Source: Candidatus Saccharimonadota bacterium (GTDB lineage: Bacteria; Patescibacteriota; Saccharimonadia; Saccharimonadales; Saccharimonadaceae). Taken from it: a stretch of DNA of 64,000 nt. The notes beneath the pieces were generated by a model. It was not told the DNA's origin. It ran no database searches and worked only from the letters and a program-made list of their open reading frames with translations. The stretch covers positions 1 to 64,000 of the forward strand of contig JAILQE010000002.1 in assembly GCA_024699125.1 (NCBI GenBank), in the 5' to 3' direction. Positions 1 through 7,610 of this stretch are shown here, in pieces (position 1 is the stretch's first letter; every line of letters begins with the position of its first letter). The translations under genes and the position numbers were made by a program.

Positions 1-1
1 C

Positions 2-142
2 TACATGACCTCTGCTGGTGATGCTAGCAAAGTCAAAAAAGGCAAAGATACCATCCTTTACGGTATCATTGGTCTTGTCATCGTTGGTCTTGCATTTGCT
101 ATCGTCAACTTCGTGATTGCAAATCTTATCAACAAAGCCTAA
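2..142 (+). CDS. TrbC/VirB2-like pilin-type membrane protein, 3' part
   Basis: The gene enters the window from the left; only the last 46 codons are present. They encode a short polar loop (SAGDASKVKKGKD) followed by one long hydrophobic helix ending NLINKA. The same layout, a GDA-KKV loop and then a TILY-IIGL helix, occurs in the complete protein at 1451-1876, so both belong to the small two-helix TrbC/VirB2-like pilin group. Such subunits are membrane-inserted and can be assembled by a type IV secretion or pilus-like machine. That role is inferred from family resemblance, and no machine genes are visible here. A terminator hairpin follows directly. Confidence 0.7.
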   Translation, partial: YMTSAGDASKVKKGKDTILYGIIGLVIVGLAFAIVNFVIANLINKA

Positions 143-155
143 TCAAGCTAAACCA

Positions 156-180
156 AATACTCCCTTCGGGGAGTATTTTG
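156..180 (+). terminator. Rho-independent terminator of the pilin-like gene
   Basis: AATACTCCC and GGGAGTATT form a 9-bp stem around TTCG, followed by TTTTG. It lies just after the stop codon at 142. Confidence 0.8.
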
Positions 181-199
181 TTGGCAAAATTTTGACACC

Positions 200-227
200 A
201 AAAAACCGCTCTTTTGGAGCGGTTTTT
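200..227. terminator. Bidirectional terminator between pilin-like gene and hsp20
   Basis: AAAAACCGCTC and GAGCGGTTTTT form a stem flanked by A and T runs. It can end transcripts from both directions and sits four bases beyond the end of the Hsp20 gene on the minus strand. Confidence 0.8.
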
Positions 228-231
228 GAGA

Positions 232-732
232 TTACAATACTGGAATCTTGGTTGTAGTTTCGATCTTCTCTTTTTCGAAGGTGATCGTGAGCACGCCATC
301 TTTGAGTTCGGCCTTAACGCTATTTTCGTCTTGGCGAACTGGAACTGGAAGGGCGATGCTGCGGGAGAATTCACCCCAATAGCATTCCTGGATATGCCAA
401 CGAGTTGTTTGTTCGTCTTCACCACCAGAAAGAACCCCAGAGATCGTTAGAATATTGTCGGAAATGCTGACGTCGAGATCGGATTTTTGAATACCGGCTG
501 TGCGAGCTTTGACAACTAGCTTATCGGCAGTCTCGTAGACGTCTACAGCAAGTTGCCCAGGAACATCATCAGTGTTGTCCCAACCATCATCAACTTCTGG
601 TTCTTCAACACCTTCATCTACCTGAGGAACTTCTTCGATGCCTGCAGCTGGCGTAGTATCGTCGTCTAGGCCATTGAAAGCAGCAGCGAGATCCTCGTCC
701 AATAATAAATCGTCACTGTTTGTACTAGCCAT
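232..732 (-). CDS. Hsp20/alpha-crystallin family small heat-shock protein
   Basis: A predicted 166-residue ATP-independent holdase that would bind unfolding proteins in the cytoplasm. Residues 1-60 are a very acidic, probably disordered arm. An alpha-crystallin domain follows from about residue 62 (AVDVYETADKLVVKARTAG) through LTISG and GVLTITFEKE, and the C-terminus KIPVL resembles the IXI-type tail that small heat-shock proteins use for oligomer contacts. The reading frame is open upstream, but the start at 732 is chosen because GGAGG lies four bases before this ATG. The gene is divergent from the ComF-like gene and has a near-consensus promoter. No heat-shock operator is evident. Confidence 0.9.
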   Translation of the reverse strand: MASTNSDDLLLDEDLAAAFNGLDDDTTPAAGIEEVPQVDEGVEEPEVDDGWDNTDDVPGQLAVDVYETADKLVVKARTAGIQKSDLDVSISDNILTISGVLSGGEDEQTTRWHIQECYWGEFSRSIALPVPVRQDENSVKAELKDGVLTITFEKEKIETTTKIPVL

Positions 733-760
733 ATTTCCTCCACTTATATTGTTATGCTTT

Positions 761-789
761 ATTATAAAGTACTCCTGCGCTAAAATCAA
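761..789 (-). promoter_or_regulatory. Sigma70-type promoter of hsp20
   Basis: On the minus strand TTGATT (784-789) and TATAAT (761-766) are 17 bp apart. The -35 box lies just before the divergent comF-like start codon. Confidence 0.7.
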
Positions 790-796
790 GAGAATA

Positions 797-1477
797 ATGG
801 CTTTTATTGTAAAAAATACAACAATCTGCGGACCTTTTGATTTGATTTGTCCCCACTCTTGTAGGGGTTGCGGAGCCATCGGTGAAGCACTTTGCAAATG
901 TTGTAAAAATAACATAGTTTTAAAACATTTAGATTTTTGTCCAAATTGTCATAAACCAACTGATGGTTATTGCACGGACTGTCATTTGCCACCAATCTTT
1001 ACCGTGGGCGCCCGCGAAGGGCTGCTCAAACGGCTGATTTATGATTATAAATATCACCAAGTGCGCGCTGTGGCCCGCGGTCTAGCGGAAATTCTAGACC
1101 AAACCTTGCCGGTCTTTGCCGGCAAAGTGACTATCGTTCCCTTGCCTACCATTCGCCGTCACATTCGCGAGCGCGGTTTTGATCACATTCTTTTGCTTTG
1201 TAAAAAACTTGCGCGCCTACGTGGCTACAGTATTTCTAAAGTTTTGGCACGTAATAAGAATTTCGTGCAGGTGGGCGCCGATAAAACTACCCGTGAGTTG
1301 CAGGCTAGCGAGGCTTATACTGTTTCTGGGAATATTGATCCTGATGCTACGTATCTTTTGGTCGACGATGTTTGGACCACTGGCTCCAGTATGAAAGCGG
1401 CCACCAAAAAGCTCCAGCAAGCTGGAGCTTTGAAAATCGCAGGCGCTGTATTAGCAGTGAGTAGACTCAATCACTAG
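797..1477 (+). CDS. ComF-family phosphoribosyltransferase-like protein
   Basis: A 226-residue protein with the two-part build of the ComF family. The N-terminal zinc-ribbon-like region has cysteine pairs (CRGC, CKCC, CPNC, CTDC, all within about residues 20-65). The C-terminal phosphoribosyltransferase domain contains the PRPP-binding loop VDDVWTTGSS. ComF proteins are linked to DNA uptake in naturally competent bacteria. DNA uptake here is an inference; no other competence gene is seen. The start at 797 follows a weak AAGAGA site. The 3' end overlaps the convergent pilin-like gene by 27 bp. Confidence 0.85.
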   Translation: MAFIVKNTTICGPFDLICPHSCRGCGAIGEALCKCCKNNIVLKHLDFCPNCHKPTDGYCTDCHLPPIFTVGAREGLLKRLIYDYKYHQVRAVARGLAEILDQTLPVFAGKVTIVPLPTIRRHIRERGFDHILLLCKKLARLRGYSISKVLARNKNFVQVGADKTTRELQASEAYTVSGNIDPDATYLLVDDVWTTGSSMKAATKKLQQAGALKIAGAVLAVSRLNH

Positions 1478-1876
1478 GCTTGAAGATTCAACAGTGTTTT
1501 TGTTGGTTTCGGATGGAAGAGCATTGACCACGAAGCGAACAATTGCATAAGCTAGGAATGAGATGATAAGGCCGATAATAGCATAAAGGATGGTGTTTTT
1601 GGCGTCGGTGACTTTTTTAGCATCACCACCAGAAACTACGTAACGAATACCACCCCAGATAAGCATGATGACAGCAATAATGCCAACGATGTAAAGAATC
1701 GTATCAGTGATTTGGCGGAATACACCAGTATCACCAAAGAGGTCACGTGGGCATTCTGCACACCTTGCGGCTTCGGCACCTTCTTGAAGGCTAATTGCGT
1801 TGACATTTGAAAAACCAATCAAACCACAGCAAAAAGCGATTACGATTGGGATTAATAATTTCATTGCTCTTTTCAT
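1451..1876 (-). CDS. TrbC/VirB2-like pilin-type membrane protein
   Basis: A 141-residue protein with an N-terminal signal-like hydrophobic segment (residues 4-27), a short Cys-containing loop (RCAECP), and two helices at about 57-76 and 95-116 separated by SGGDAKKVTDAKN. This is the layout of TrbC/VirB2-type subunits, and it matches the partial gene at the left edge. The C-terminal tail carries a last-position Cys. TATAAT ends six bases before the ATG, so the mRNA is probably leaderless. A second ATG four codons in, after AAAGAGC, is an alternative start. Its 3' end runs 27 bp into the comF-like gene. Confidence 0.75.
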   Translation of the reverse strand: MKRAMKLLIPIVIAFCCGLIGFSNVNAISLQEGAEAARCAECPRDLFGDTGVFRQITDTILYIVGIIAVIMLIWGGIRYVVSGGDAKKVTDAKNTILYAIIGLIISFLAYAIVRFVVNALPSETNKNTVESSSLVIESTHC

Positions 1877-1944
1877 GCTCTTATTATATCACATTCCTAA
1901 AATTTTGAAAAGAGGCCATAAAGTATGGTAAAATAGATTGTATT

Positions 1945-2037
1945 GGAGGGTTACCCAAGTGGCTGAAGGGGACGGTTTGCTAAATCGTTAGTCTGGAGTG
2001 ATCTGGAGCGGGAGTTCGAATCTCCCACCCTCCGCCA
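1945..2037 (+). tRNA. tRNA-Ser (anticodon GCT)
   Basis: A type II tRNA of 93 nt with a long variable arm. The acceptor stem is GGAGGGT/ACCCTCC, the anticodon stem is ACGGT/ATCGT around loop TTGCTAA (anticodon GCT at 1979-1981), and the T-loop is TTCGAAT. CCA is encoded at 2035-2037. It decodes AGC/AGU serine codons. A palindromic tail begins at the final A. Confidence 0.95.
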
Positions 2038-2210
2038 GAGCAAAAGTGCAAGAAAAGCGTAGCTTTTCGAGCAGACTGAAGACAACAAAAATTGAGAGCT
2101 TGCTCTCATATTTTTGTTGGATGAAGGATGCGTGGAGACGAAGTTTCTTGCACTTTTGCTCTGGGCGCTCTGAGGGTGGCGAGATTATATATCTCCCACC
2201 ACTTTTTTGT
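2037..2210 (+). repeat. tRNA-tail module 1: long hairpin plus copy of the tRNA 3' strand
   Basis: A perfect 19-bp inverted repeat (2037-2055 with 2144-2162) starts at the last A of the tRNA CCA. It encloses a second hairpin in which TGAGAGC-TT-GCTCTCA lies between A-rich and T-rich arms (about 2083-2119). Beyond it, ATCTCCCACC at 2191-2200 repeats 10 of 10 bases of the tRNA 3' strand (2020-2029). It pairs with GGTGG-C-GAGAT (2175-2185) and is followed by ACTTTTTTG, so this copy can act as a terminator. Similar modules follow the three other tRNA genes in the window. Confidence 0.75.
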
Positions 2211-2212
2211 GT

Positions 2213-2218
2213 TACAAT
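2213..2218 (+). promoter_or_regulatory. -10 box (TACAAT) for leaderless transcript of the next gene
   Basis: TACAAT ends exactly six bases before the ATG at 2225, which leaves no space for a ribosome-binding site. Confidence 0.5.
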
Positions 2219-2224
2219 AAGATT

Positions 2225-2695
2225 ATGGTTAAGGTACCGTCATCCGTCAGTTGGGAAGCCGAAGAATACATCGAGCGGAGTCGTAATGCTTGGTGGTTTG
2301 TTGGCCTTGTTTTGGTCGCTGCCGCTTTCATCGCGCTCGGCGTCTTCCTAAAGATGTGGACTTTTATCGCCGTAATTGCTTTAGCCGCATTGGCAATCTT
2401 GGCACGCGCCTTGATGCCACCACGCAAGATTAAATATACTCTCGACAAAGAAGGTCTTACCGAGGGCGGCCAAAAACATCTCTTTAAGGATTACAAAGCC
2501 TTTGGTATTCTAAAAGATGGCGACCACTATTCTGCTGTAATGATCCCGCGCAAAAAAGTTAGTTTACAAGTAAAAGTTTATTTCCCCGAGAAGAACGGCG
2601 AGGCAATTGTCGACATTCTTGGCACTCATCTTCCAATGGAAGAAGTGCGGCTCGATTTCATTGATAAACTGATAAAATTCTTGCGAATCTCGTAG
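2225..2695 (+). CDS. Two-helix membrane protein of unknown function
   Basis: A 156-residue protein not recognised as a named family. A short polar N-terminus is followed by two close membrane helices (about residues 23-42 and 45-62, with WWFVG at the start of the first). A cytoplasmic-looking domain of about 90 residues follows, rich in beta-type alternation (HYSAVMIPRKKVSLQVKVYF) and ending in a short helix. The layout resembles bacterial membrane-anchored proteins with a PH-like C-terminal domain, but that is only an impression. The start is set by the -10 box six bases upstream. It precedes another unknown gene on the same strand. Confidence 0.6.
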   Translation: MVKVPSSVSWEAEEYIERSRNAWWFVGLVLVAAAFIALGVFLKMWTFIAVIALAALAILARALMPPRKIKYTLDKEGLTEGGQKHLFKDYKAFGILKDGDHYSAVMIPRKKVSLQVKVYFPEKNGEAIVDILGTHLPMEEVRLDFIDKLIKFLRIS

Positions 2696-2734
2696 GATAT
2701 GATATTATAAACATAAGTAAAAAGGTGGGCTAAA

Positions 2735-3253
2735 ATGGACCAAAATCAAGATATTGATAGTGATTTACAAAAAGCTATCGACGACATCACAAATACCGAA
2801 ACTAATGAACCAGTTTTTGCTGATCCAGTTGCCGCTCCGTCCACAATGCCAACAGAAGGCGACACGACAGAGCCACTAGTTTCCTTTGAAGAAACTCCTG
2901 TTGATTCAGCAAATGCTTCGCTTGATGCAGCGCCAGAACTTGGTGTGCCACCAATGCCTGTAGAAAACGATGCAATGGCGCCAATGCCGGAGCATATCCC
3001 AGAAGCAGCAGAGCCAGTAGCAGCCGAATCTCAAGGTGATAATGACACCCGCGATGAAGCTTTGCGCGAACTGATTCCTTTACTCGATAAAATGAACGAT
3101 CTAAAACCTAACAAGAAGTTTGATCTTTGCAAAATGGCTTATGAGGATTTTCATGATCCAGCTATGCTCGACCAAGCTCTTAAAGCTGCCAAAGATATTC
3201 CGGACGAGAACTTACGTGGACAAGCTTTGCTTTACATTGTAGAAGCAAGATAA
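2735..3253 (+). CDS. Acidic, partly disordered protein of unknown function
   Basis: A 172-residue protein. Residues 1-105 are rich in Asp, Glu, Pro and Ala with no predicted fold (repeated EPV, APMP and EAAEP-type segments). Residues 107-172 look like a compact helical domain (ALRELIPLLDKMNDL, KFDLCKMAYEDF, QALLYIVEAR). No signal peptide or membrane helix is visible. AAAGGTGG lies a few bases before the ATG. A bidirectional terminator separates it from groEL. No function can be assigned. Confidence 0.6.
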   Translation: MDQNQDIDSDLQKAIDDITNTETNEPVFADPVAAPSTMPTEGDTTEPLVSFEETPVDSANASLDAAPELGVPPMPVENDAMAPMPEHIPEAAEPVAAESQGDNDTRDEALRELIPLLDKMNDLKPNKKFDLCKMAYEDFHDPAMLDQALKAAKDIPDENLRGQALLYIVEAR

Positions 3254-3262
3254 CCTCCCAAC

Positions 3263-3294
3263 AAAAAGCCCGCCTTTTAAGGCGGGTTTTTTGT
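3263..3294. terminator. Bidirectional terminator between 2735-3253 and groEL
   Basis: AAAAAGCCCGCC and GGCGGGTTTTTT form a strong GC stem with A and T runs, shared by the convergent genes. Confidence 0.85.
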
Positions 3295-3296
3295 TT

Positions 3297-4907
3297 TTAA
3301 TAGATACCTTCAGCCTGGTTGTCTGGTTTTTCTTCTGGGATATTGACCACCAGAGCGCCCATCGTGATAGCCGTTGCGGCGATTGAAATGGCGTTTTTAA
3401 CGGCTTCCTTTGTGACCTTGGCTGGGTCGATAATGCCAGATTTCTTGAGGTCGATTAAACCTTGGTCTGGTGCCATGACATTAATACCAAAGCCCTTGTC
3501 GGCTTTTTCAACTTGAGCAAGTAAGGCTGGGGCGTTAAGACCGGCGTTTTCAACAATGTGAGTGAATGGAGCTTTAAGAGCGTTTTTAACGATGCGGGTA
3601 CCGTCATCATTCCCTTTTAAGGTGTTCGCGAGGTTCACCAGTGTGACACCACCGCCGGCCACGATACCTTCGGCAAGCGCAGCTTTGGTGGCAGCTACGG
3701 CGTCATCTACGCGATATTTCTTTTCATCGATTTCAGTTTCGGTAGCACCACCAACTTTGATCACGGCTACTTTGCCAGAGAGAGCGGCGGCGCGTTTTTC
3801 AAATTCGCCGCGTTCATAATCGGTCTTGGCGAGTTCGGCTTGTGAGTGGATGAGCTCAATACGAGCAGCCACAGCTTTGCTGCTGCCTGCACCTTTGATA
3901 ATGGTGCTTTCGTCTTTCGTGGCGATGATTTTAGTGGCAGAGCCAAGTACTTCAAGGCCAACTTCTTCGAGTTTGAGACCTTTGTCGGCAGTAACTACGG
4001 TAGCGCCGGTGAGAATGGCAATATCTTCCATGATTTCTTTGCGGCGATCGCCAAAGGATGGAGCCTTGAGGACGAGTGAATTGAATACGCCTTTAAGTTT
4101 GTTCAGAACGAGCAAAGACAAAGCTTCACCTTCAACTTCTTCAGCAATAATTACCAAATCTTTTTGGCCAGCGGCAGCGCATTTTTCGAGAATTGGCAAA
4201 ATGTCGTTACTGCTTGAAAGCTTTTTATCGGTAATTAAAATAGCTGGTTTATTAAATACGGCTTCTTGGCGGTTAACGTCGGTGACGAAGAATGGTGATG
4301 AATAGCCTTTGTCGTAACTAAAGCCTTCCACGATTTCCTGTTCCATTTCGAGACCTTGGCCGGCTTCTACAGTGACCACGCCATCTTTGCCGATTTTGTT
4401 AATAACATCAGCAATCAAAGCGCCAATTTTTTCGTCGCCAGCAGAAATGGTGGCTACATGCGCAACTTTTTCGCTGTCACCAGCGATTTTTTCGGCAGAT
4501 TTTTCGATACCCTTGATGATTTCGGCACCGGCTTTTTCGATGCCGCCTCGTAGTTCCATTGGGTTAACGCCAGCAGCGATGAGCTTGTTGGCTTCGTTTA
4601 AAATGTTGTATGTGAGCACAGTAACGGTAGTGGTACCATCGCCTGCGACTTTGTTAAGTTTTTGCGCAGCGGTCTTGATGAGTTTGGCACCAATTTGTTC
4701 ACCGAGCTTATCGCCAGTGTTTTCGAGTTCTACGGCTTCGGCCACCGTTACGCCATCGTGCGTGATCACTGGCGCGCCGTATTCTTTTTCAATAATTACA
4801 TTCTGCCCTTTTGGCCCGAAGGTTACTTTGACAGCGTCGTAAAGTTGTTTGGCGCCGGCCAAAACTTTGGCCCTAGCATCTGCTTCGTAATAAATCTTTT
4901 TTGCCAT
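3297..4907 (-). CDS. groEL: Chaperonin GroEL (60 kDa, Hsp60)
   Basis: A 536-residue subunit of the double-ring ATP-driven folding chamber that works with GroES in the cytoplasm. The family landmarks are present: KVTFGPKGQNV near the N-terminus, the ATP-binding GDGTTTVTVLTY, the apical-domain region around VEGEALSLLVLNKL, and AGGGVTLVNLA in the equatorial domain. It lies three bases downstream of groES and is co-transcribed from the CIRCE promoter. It ends EEKPDNQAEGIY without the glycine-methionine tail common in other bacteria. GroEL proteins of reduced genomes often vary there, so this need not mean loss of activity. Confidence 0.97.
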   Translation of the reverse strand: MAKKIYYEADARAKVLAGAKQLYDAVKVTFGPKGQNVIIEKEYGAPVITHDGVTVAEAVELENTGDKLGEQIGAKLIKTAAQKLNKVAGDGTTTVTVLTYNILNEANKLIAAGVNPMELRGGIEKAGAEIIKGIEKSAEKIAGDSEKVAHVATISAGDEKIGALIADVINKIGKDGVVTVEAGQGLEMEQEIVEGFSYDKGYSSPFFVTDVNRQEAVFNKPAILITDKKLSSSNDILPILEKCAAAGQKDLVIIAEEVEGEALSLLVLNKLKGVFNSLVLKAPSFGDRRKEIMEDIAILTGATVVTADKGLKLEEVGLEVLGSATKIIATKDESTIIKGAGSSKAVAARIELIHSQAELAKTDYERGEFEKRAAALSGKVAVIKVGGATETEIDEKKYRVDDAVAATKAALAEGIVAGGGVTLVNLANTLKGNDDGTRIVKNALKAPFTHIVENAGLNAPALLAQVEKADKGFGINVMAPDQGLIDLKKSGIIDPAKVTKEAVKNAISIAATAITMGALVVNIPEEKPDNQAEGIY

Positions 4908-4910
4908 ATA

Positions 4911-5165
4911 TTATAATGTCGCGAGGACATCCTCCTCTTTTAAAATAATATAATCTTCGCCATCGAGCTTGATTTCGGTGGTAGAGAATTCTTTATAAAC
5001 GATTTTGTCACCCTTTTTGACGGTTTTGACTTCTGGGCCAACGGATTCAACTACGGCATAGGCTGGTTTTTCTTTGGCTTCGCCGAGCAAAATTCCGGAT
5101 TTGGTCTTTTCGATTGGTTTTTCTATTTTCGCAACGACGCGATCTTTAAGAGGTTTTAATGCCAT
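4911..5165 (-). CDS. groES: Co-chaperonin GroES (10 kDa)
   Basis: An 84-residue lid of the GroEL chamber. It begins MALKPLKDRV and contains the mobile-loop region (EKTKSGILLGEAKEKP) and the C-terminal IILKEEDVLATL strand typical of the family. The start at 5165 is chosen over an upstream in-frame ATG because AGGAG lies five bases before it and the protein then begins at the conserved position. It is the first gene of the groES-groEL operon, transcribed from a near-perfect promoter overlapped by a CIRCE operator. Confidence 0.97.
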   Translation of the reverse strand: MALKPLKDRVVAKIEKPIEKTKSGILLGEAKEKPAYAVVESVGPEVKTVKKGDKIVYKEFSTTEIKLDGEDYIILKEEDVLATL

Positions 5166-5183
5166 ATTATCTCCTTTTACTTG

Positions 5184-5212
5184 ATTATAGGTCTTTGGCA
5201 CTCGCGTGTCAA
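5184..5212 (-). promoter_or_regulatory. groESL promoter
   Basis: On the minus strand a perfect TTGACA (5207-5212) and a perfect TATAAT (5184-5189) are 17 bp apart. The -35 box lies in the spacer of the CIRCE operator. Confidence 0.9.
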
Positions 5213-5221
5213 GAGTGCCAA
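5195..5221. promoter_or_regulatory. CIRCE operator (HrcA binding site)
   Basis: TTGGCACTC-N9-GAGTGCCAA is a perfect 9-bp inverted repeat. It is one symmetric change per arm from the classical CIRCE sequence TTAGCACTC-N9-GAGTGCTAA. It covers the groESL promoter, so an HrcA repressor is expected elsewhere in the genome. It also overlaps the last codons of the upstream TetR-family gene, which ends at 5209. Confidence 0.9.
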
Positions 5222-5766
5222 ATAACTCCTTTCAGCCGGGCCGGCGCCGACTTCAAAAGATAAATAATATTACTCGAAATGCCGGCGATTTCCTTTTCTT
5301 TGAAGGCGCCTTCGCTCCAGTCTTCAAGCAAACCATAGAGTTCGTAAAAACAAATGTCAAAAAGTTGGTCCTGATTCTTGGTCCAATGACATGAAATAAT
5401 AATCTTAGGCTTTAACACTTCGAATATCCGGCGCAGCAAGTTTTGGTCGCCGCGACGAAAGGCAATGCTGAAGAATTTTTTATATTTGATGATAAATACC
5501 AGCGTAAACTGCACGGTATTTTTGAGAGTTTTGGCGCGCTTAAAATGCAAAGATGATTCGAAGCGCAAGATTAATTTGCCTTCGTAGGCGACGAGCATTT
5601 CTTCGATAGTGCCGTAATGACGATAAAAAGTAGAGAGTGAAATACAGGCGCGGCGCGCGAGGTCGCTAGGGTTCAGACTAATGAGACGCGGGTTTTCTTC
5701 GAGAATTTTTGCGAGGGTGGCGAGGATAGCGGTTTCGGTCTTTTGGTAGCGGCTATCCTTTTTCAT
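5209..5766 (-). CDS. TetR-family transcriptional regulator
   Basis: A 185-residue protein. Residues 1-60 form a TetR-type helix-turn-helix (TETAILATLAKIL, then LNPSDLARRACISLSTFYRHYGTIEEM). The rest is a helical, probably ligand-binding domain without recognisable specificity. It lies one base after the methyltransferase gene and directly before groESL, and its last codons run into the CIRCE element. It could act on its own operon; its target is unknown. Confidence 0.85.
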   Translation of the reverse strand: MKKDSRYQKTETAILATLAKILEENPRLISLNPSDLARRACISLSTFYRHYGTIEEMLVAYEGKLILRFESSLHFKRAKTLKNTVQFTLVFIIKYKKFFSIAFRRGDQNLLRRIFEVLKPKIIISCHWTKNQDQLFDICFYELYGLLEDWSEGAFKEKEIAGISSNIIYLLKSAPARLKGVIWHS

Positions 5767-5767
5767 C

Positions 5768-6328
5768 TTAGTTTTTAATGATGGCTAACGTGTCCTTTTG
5801 CACGAGCTGACGACCGCCCAAGGCTTCGTCTACCGCCTTGGTGACGCCAGGGAGTTCGGGATTGTTATAGTCGTGTACGACAATAATTCCTCCCTTCTCC
5901 ACTTTGCCCTCAATGGCCTTAAACGAATCTTTGATGGACTGGTAAAAATCGCCGTCTAGAAAGGCGAAACTGATTTTTTCAGGTAAATCTTCTGGTTTTA
6001 GATCGGCAAACCAGGCTTTTTTGATGATTGGCACTGGCAAATTAGCGCGCAAGAAACGTAGTTTGACTTCGCGCTTAGTGACATTCAGAGCACCGGCTTG
6101 AAAATTAATGCCGGCAACGGATTCATCTTCCTTGGTTTTTGGTGGGAGTCCCTCAAAAGAATCATAAATCCAGAGTTTCTTATCGGTACCTTTTAAAATT
6201 TCGGCTAGAAGTAGGGAGGTGTCGCCTTCGTAGCAGCCGAGCTCTACGAAATCTCCAGGGGTGGAAAGACAAGCTTCTGCAATACGCAAAATTTCACGAG
6301 TTTCAGAATCTGCAACTTGTTTCAACAC
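5768..6328 (-). CDS. TylF-like class I SAM-dependent methyltransferase
   Basis: A roughly 186-residue methyltransferase. The SAM-binding motif I is FVELGCYEGDTS (about residues 27-38). LWIYDSFEGLP and FAFLDGDFYQSI, with the acidic Asp pair, match the TylF/macrocin O-methyltransferase-like group, and IIVVHDYNNPELPGV follows. The substrate, perhaps a sugar or small metabolite, is not known. Two starts are possible: GTG at 6328, two bases after AAGGAG, or TTG at 6325, five bases after it. The TTG has the better spacing. It forms an operon with the TetR gene and is divergent from ackA. Confidence 0.8.
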   Translation of the reverse strand: MLKQVADSETREILRIAEACLSTPGDFVELGCYEGDTSLLLAEILKGTDKKLWIYDSFEGLPPKTKEDESVAGINFQAGALNVTKREVKLRFLRANLPVPIIKKAWFADLKPEDLPEKISFAFLDGDFYQSIKDSFKAIEGKVEKGGIIVVHDYNNPELPGVTKAVDEALGGRQLVQKDTLAIIKN

Positions 6329-6391
6329 TTCTCCTTGTTGTTTCCATTATTATGGCACAAATTTACTAAAAAATCAATAGGGATTTTATGA

Positions 6392-6397
6392 TATAAT
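6392..6397 (+). promoter_or_regulatory. -10 box of ackA
   Basis: TATAAT lies 16 bases before the ATG, and the leader contains AAAGGAG. This gene therefore has a conventional ribosome-binding site. Confidence 0.6.
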
Positions 6398-6413
6398 CAG
6401 GGAAAGGAGAAAT

Positions 6414-7610
6414 ATGAACAATATTACAAAAATTTTTCTAGTGCTAAATTCCGGTTCTTCAAGTGAGAAATTTTCTCTTTATGAAGGCGAAGACGAAGTT
6501 TGTTCCCTTTATTTCGAGGGTATCGAAGAGGGTGGCAAAAAACATTTCATCTGCACGGTGAGCCGCGCCGATGGTTCTGAAGAAAAACTCGACAAAACCT
6601 GGGATGACCTCAGCACCGCTTTTGTGGATGCTAAAGGTATTTTTGAAAAGGAAGGCTTTATTAACGAAGCTCACCCACTCGATGGTATCTTGGTCCGTAC
6701 CCCAGCCGCTGGTAAATACTTCAGCAAACACAATATCGTAGATGAGCAAACCTTTATAGAGCTCGAAAAAGTTAAAGTTACCTACCCACTTCACGTGCCT
6801 GGCGTGCTTCGTGGCATCAAAAATGCCCAAGCTGCCTTCCCTGGCATTCCAGTTCTTACCATGTCTGATTCCGAGGCTTTGACACGCGACACCCGCAAAG
6901 ACGCTAAGTATGCTTTGCCAAAAGAAATCGTCGAAAAATATGACCTTGGTCGCTGGGGCGCCCACGGTTCTTCCTATGGTTTCATTCGTGGTCGCGTGAA
7001 AGAACTAGGCCTCGAGGTTCCAAAAATGGTGGTTTGTCATCTTGGTTCTGGCTGTTCTGTTACCGGTTTTGAAAACGGCGAGCCAGCCTACACTTCAATG
7101 GGTGAAACTCCACTTGAAGGCTTGATGTCCTCTACCCGCACCGGCTCAATCGATCCTACCGTTGGCGCTTTGCTCGGTAGCGAAATGGGCGCTGCTGATG
7201 CTATTAAACTTCTCAACAAAGAGTCTGGCCTTAAAGCTCTTGCTGGTTCTGATGACATGCGCGAGATTATCGCCGGCGCCGAAGAAGGCGTGCCAGAAGC
7301 TGTAGAAGCCTACAACATGTTTGTAGATGGCGTAGCTGGTAAAATCGGTGAGTTCGCTGCTAAGATGGGTGGCATTGACGCCATCGTCTTTACTGCAACC
7401 ATCGGTGAACGCTCAATTCCAATTCGTGGCTCTGTAATTTCTAAGCTCGAGTTTATGGGCTTCAAGATTGATAATGACATCAAGGTCGACCGCTCTGCTG
7501 GTTACACCAACATCGCTGCTGAAGGCTCTAAGCCAATCTATGTAATCGCCACCAACGAGGCAAATTACATGATCAAAAAGGCTGGCGAATTGCTCGATAG
7601 TCTTAAATAA
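6414..7610 (+). CDS. ackA: Acetate kinase
   Basis: A 398-residue enzyme that interconverts acetyl phosphate plus ADP with acetate plus ATP, a likely main route of substrate-level ATP formation in a fermenting cell. It starts with the ASKHA phosphate-loop signature LVLNSGSSS. HLGSGCSVTGFENGEPAYTS and the conserved TPLEGLMSSTRTGSIDP stretch identify acetate kinase, and length is normal. AAAGGAG precedes the ATG. No phosphotransacetylase gene is adjacent. Its stop codon abuts that of the convergent uvrA without any gap. Confidence 0.95.
   Translation: MNNITKIFLVLNSGSSSEKFSLYEGEDEVCSLYFEGIEEGGKKHFICTVSRADGSEEKLDKTWDDLSTAFVDAKGIFEKEGFINEAHPLDGILVRTPAAGKYFSKHNIVDEQTFIELEKVKVTYPLHVPGVLRGIKNAQAAFPGIPVLTMSDSEALTRDTRKDAKYALPKEIVEKYDLGRWGAHGSSYGFIRGRVKELGLEVPKMVVCHLGSGCSVTGFENGEPAYTSMGETPLEGLMSSTRTGSIDPTVGALLGSEMGAADAIKLLNKESGLKALAGSDDMREIIAGAEEGVPEAVEAYNMFVDGVAGKIGEFAAKMGGIDAIVFTATIGERSIPIRGSVISKLEFMGFKIDNDIKVDRSAGYTNIAAEGSKPIYVIATNEANYMIKKAGELLDSLK

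Noticed and set aside
733-915. Long N-terminal extension of the Hsp20 frame
   Set aside because: The extension overlaps the divergent comF-like gene, and the GGAGG site and promoter lie inside it. The shorter start at 732 is better supported.
3319-4842. Several open frames of 60-160 codons on the plus strand opposite groEL
   Set aside because: They mirror groEL codon bias, have no initiation signals and no recognisable product. The same applies to frames opposite uvrA, recA, valS and hppA.
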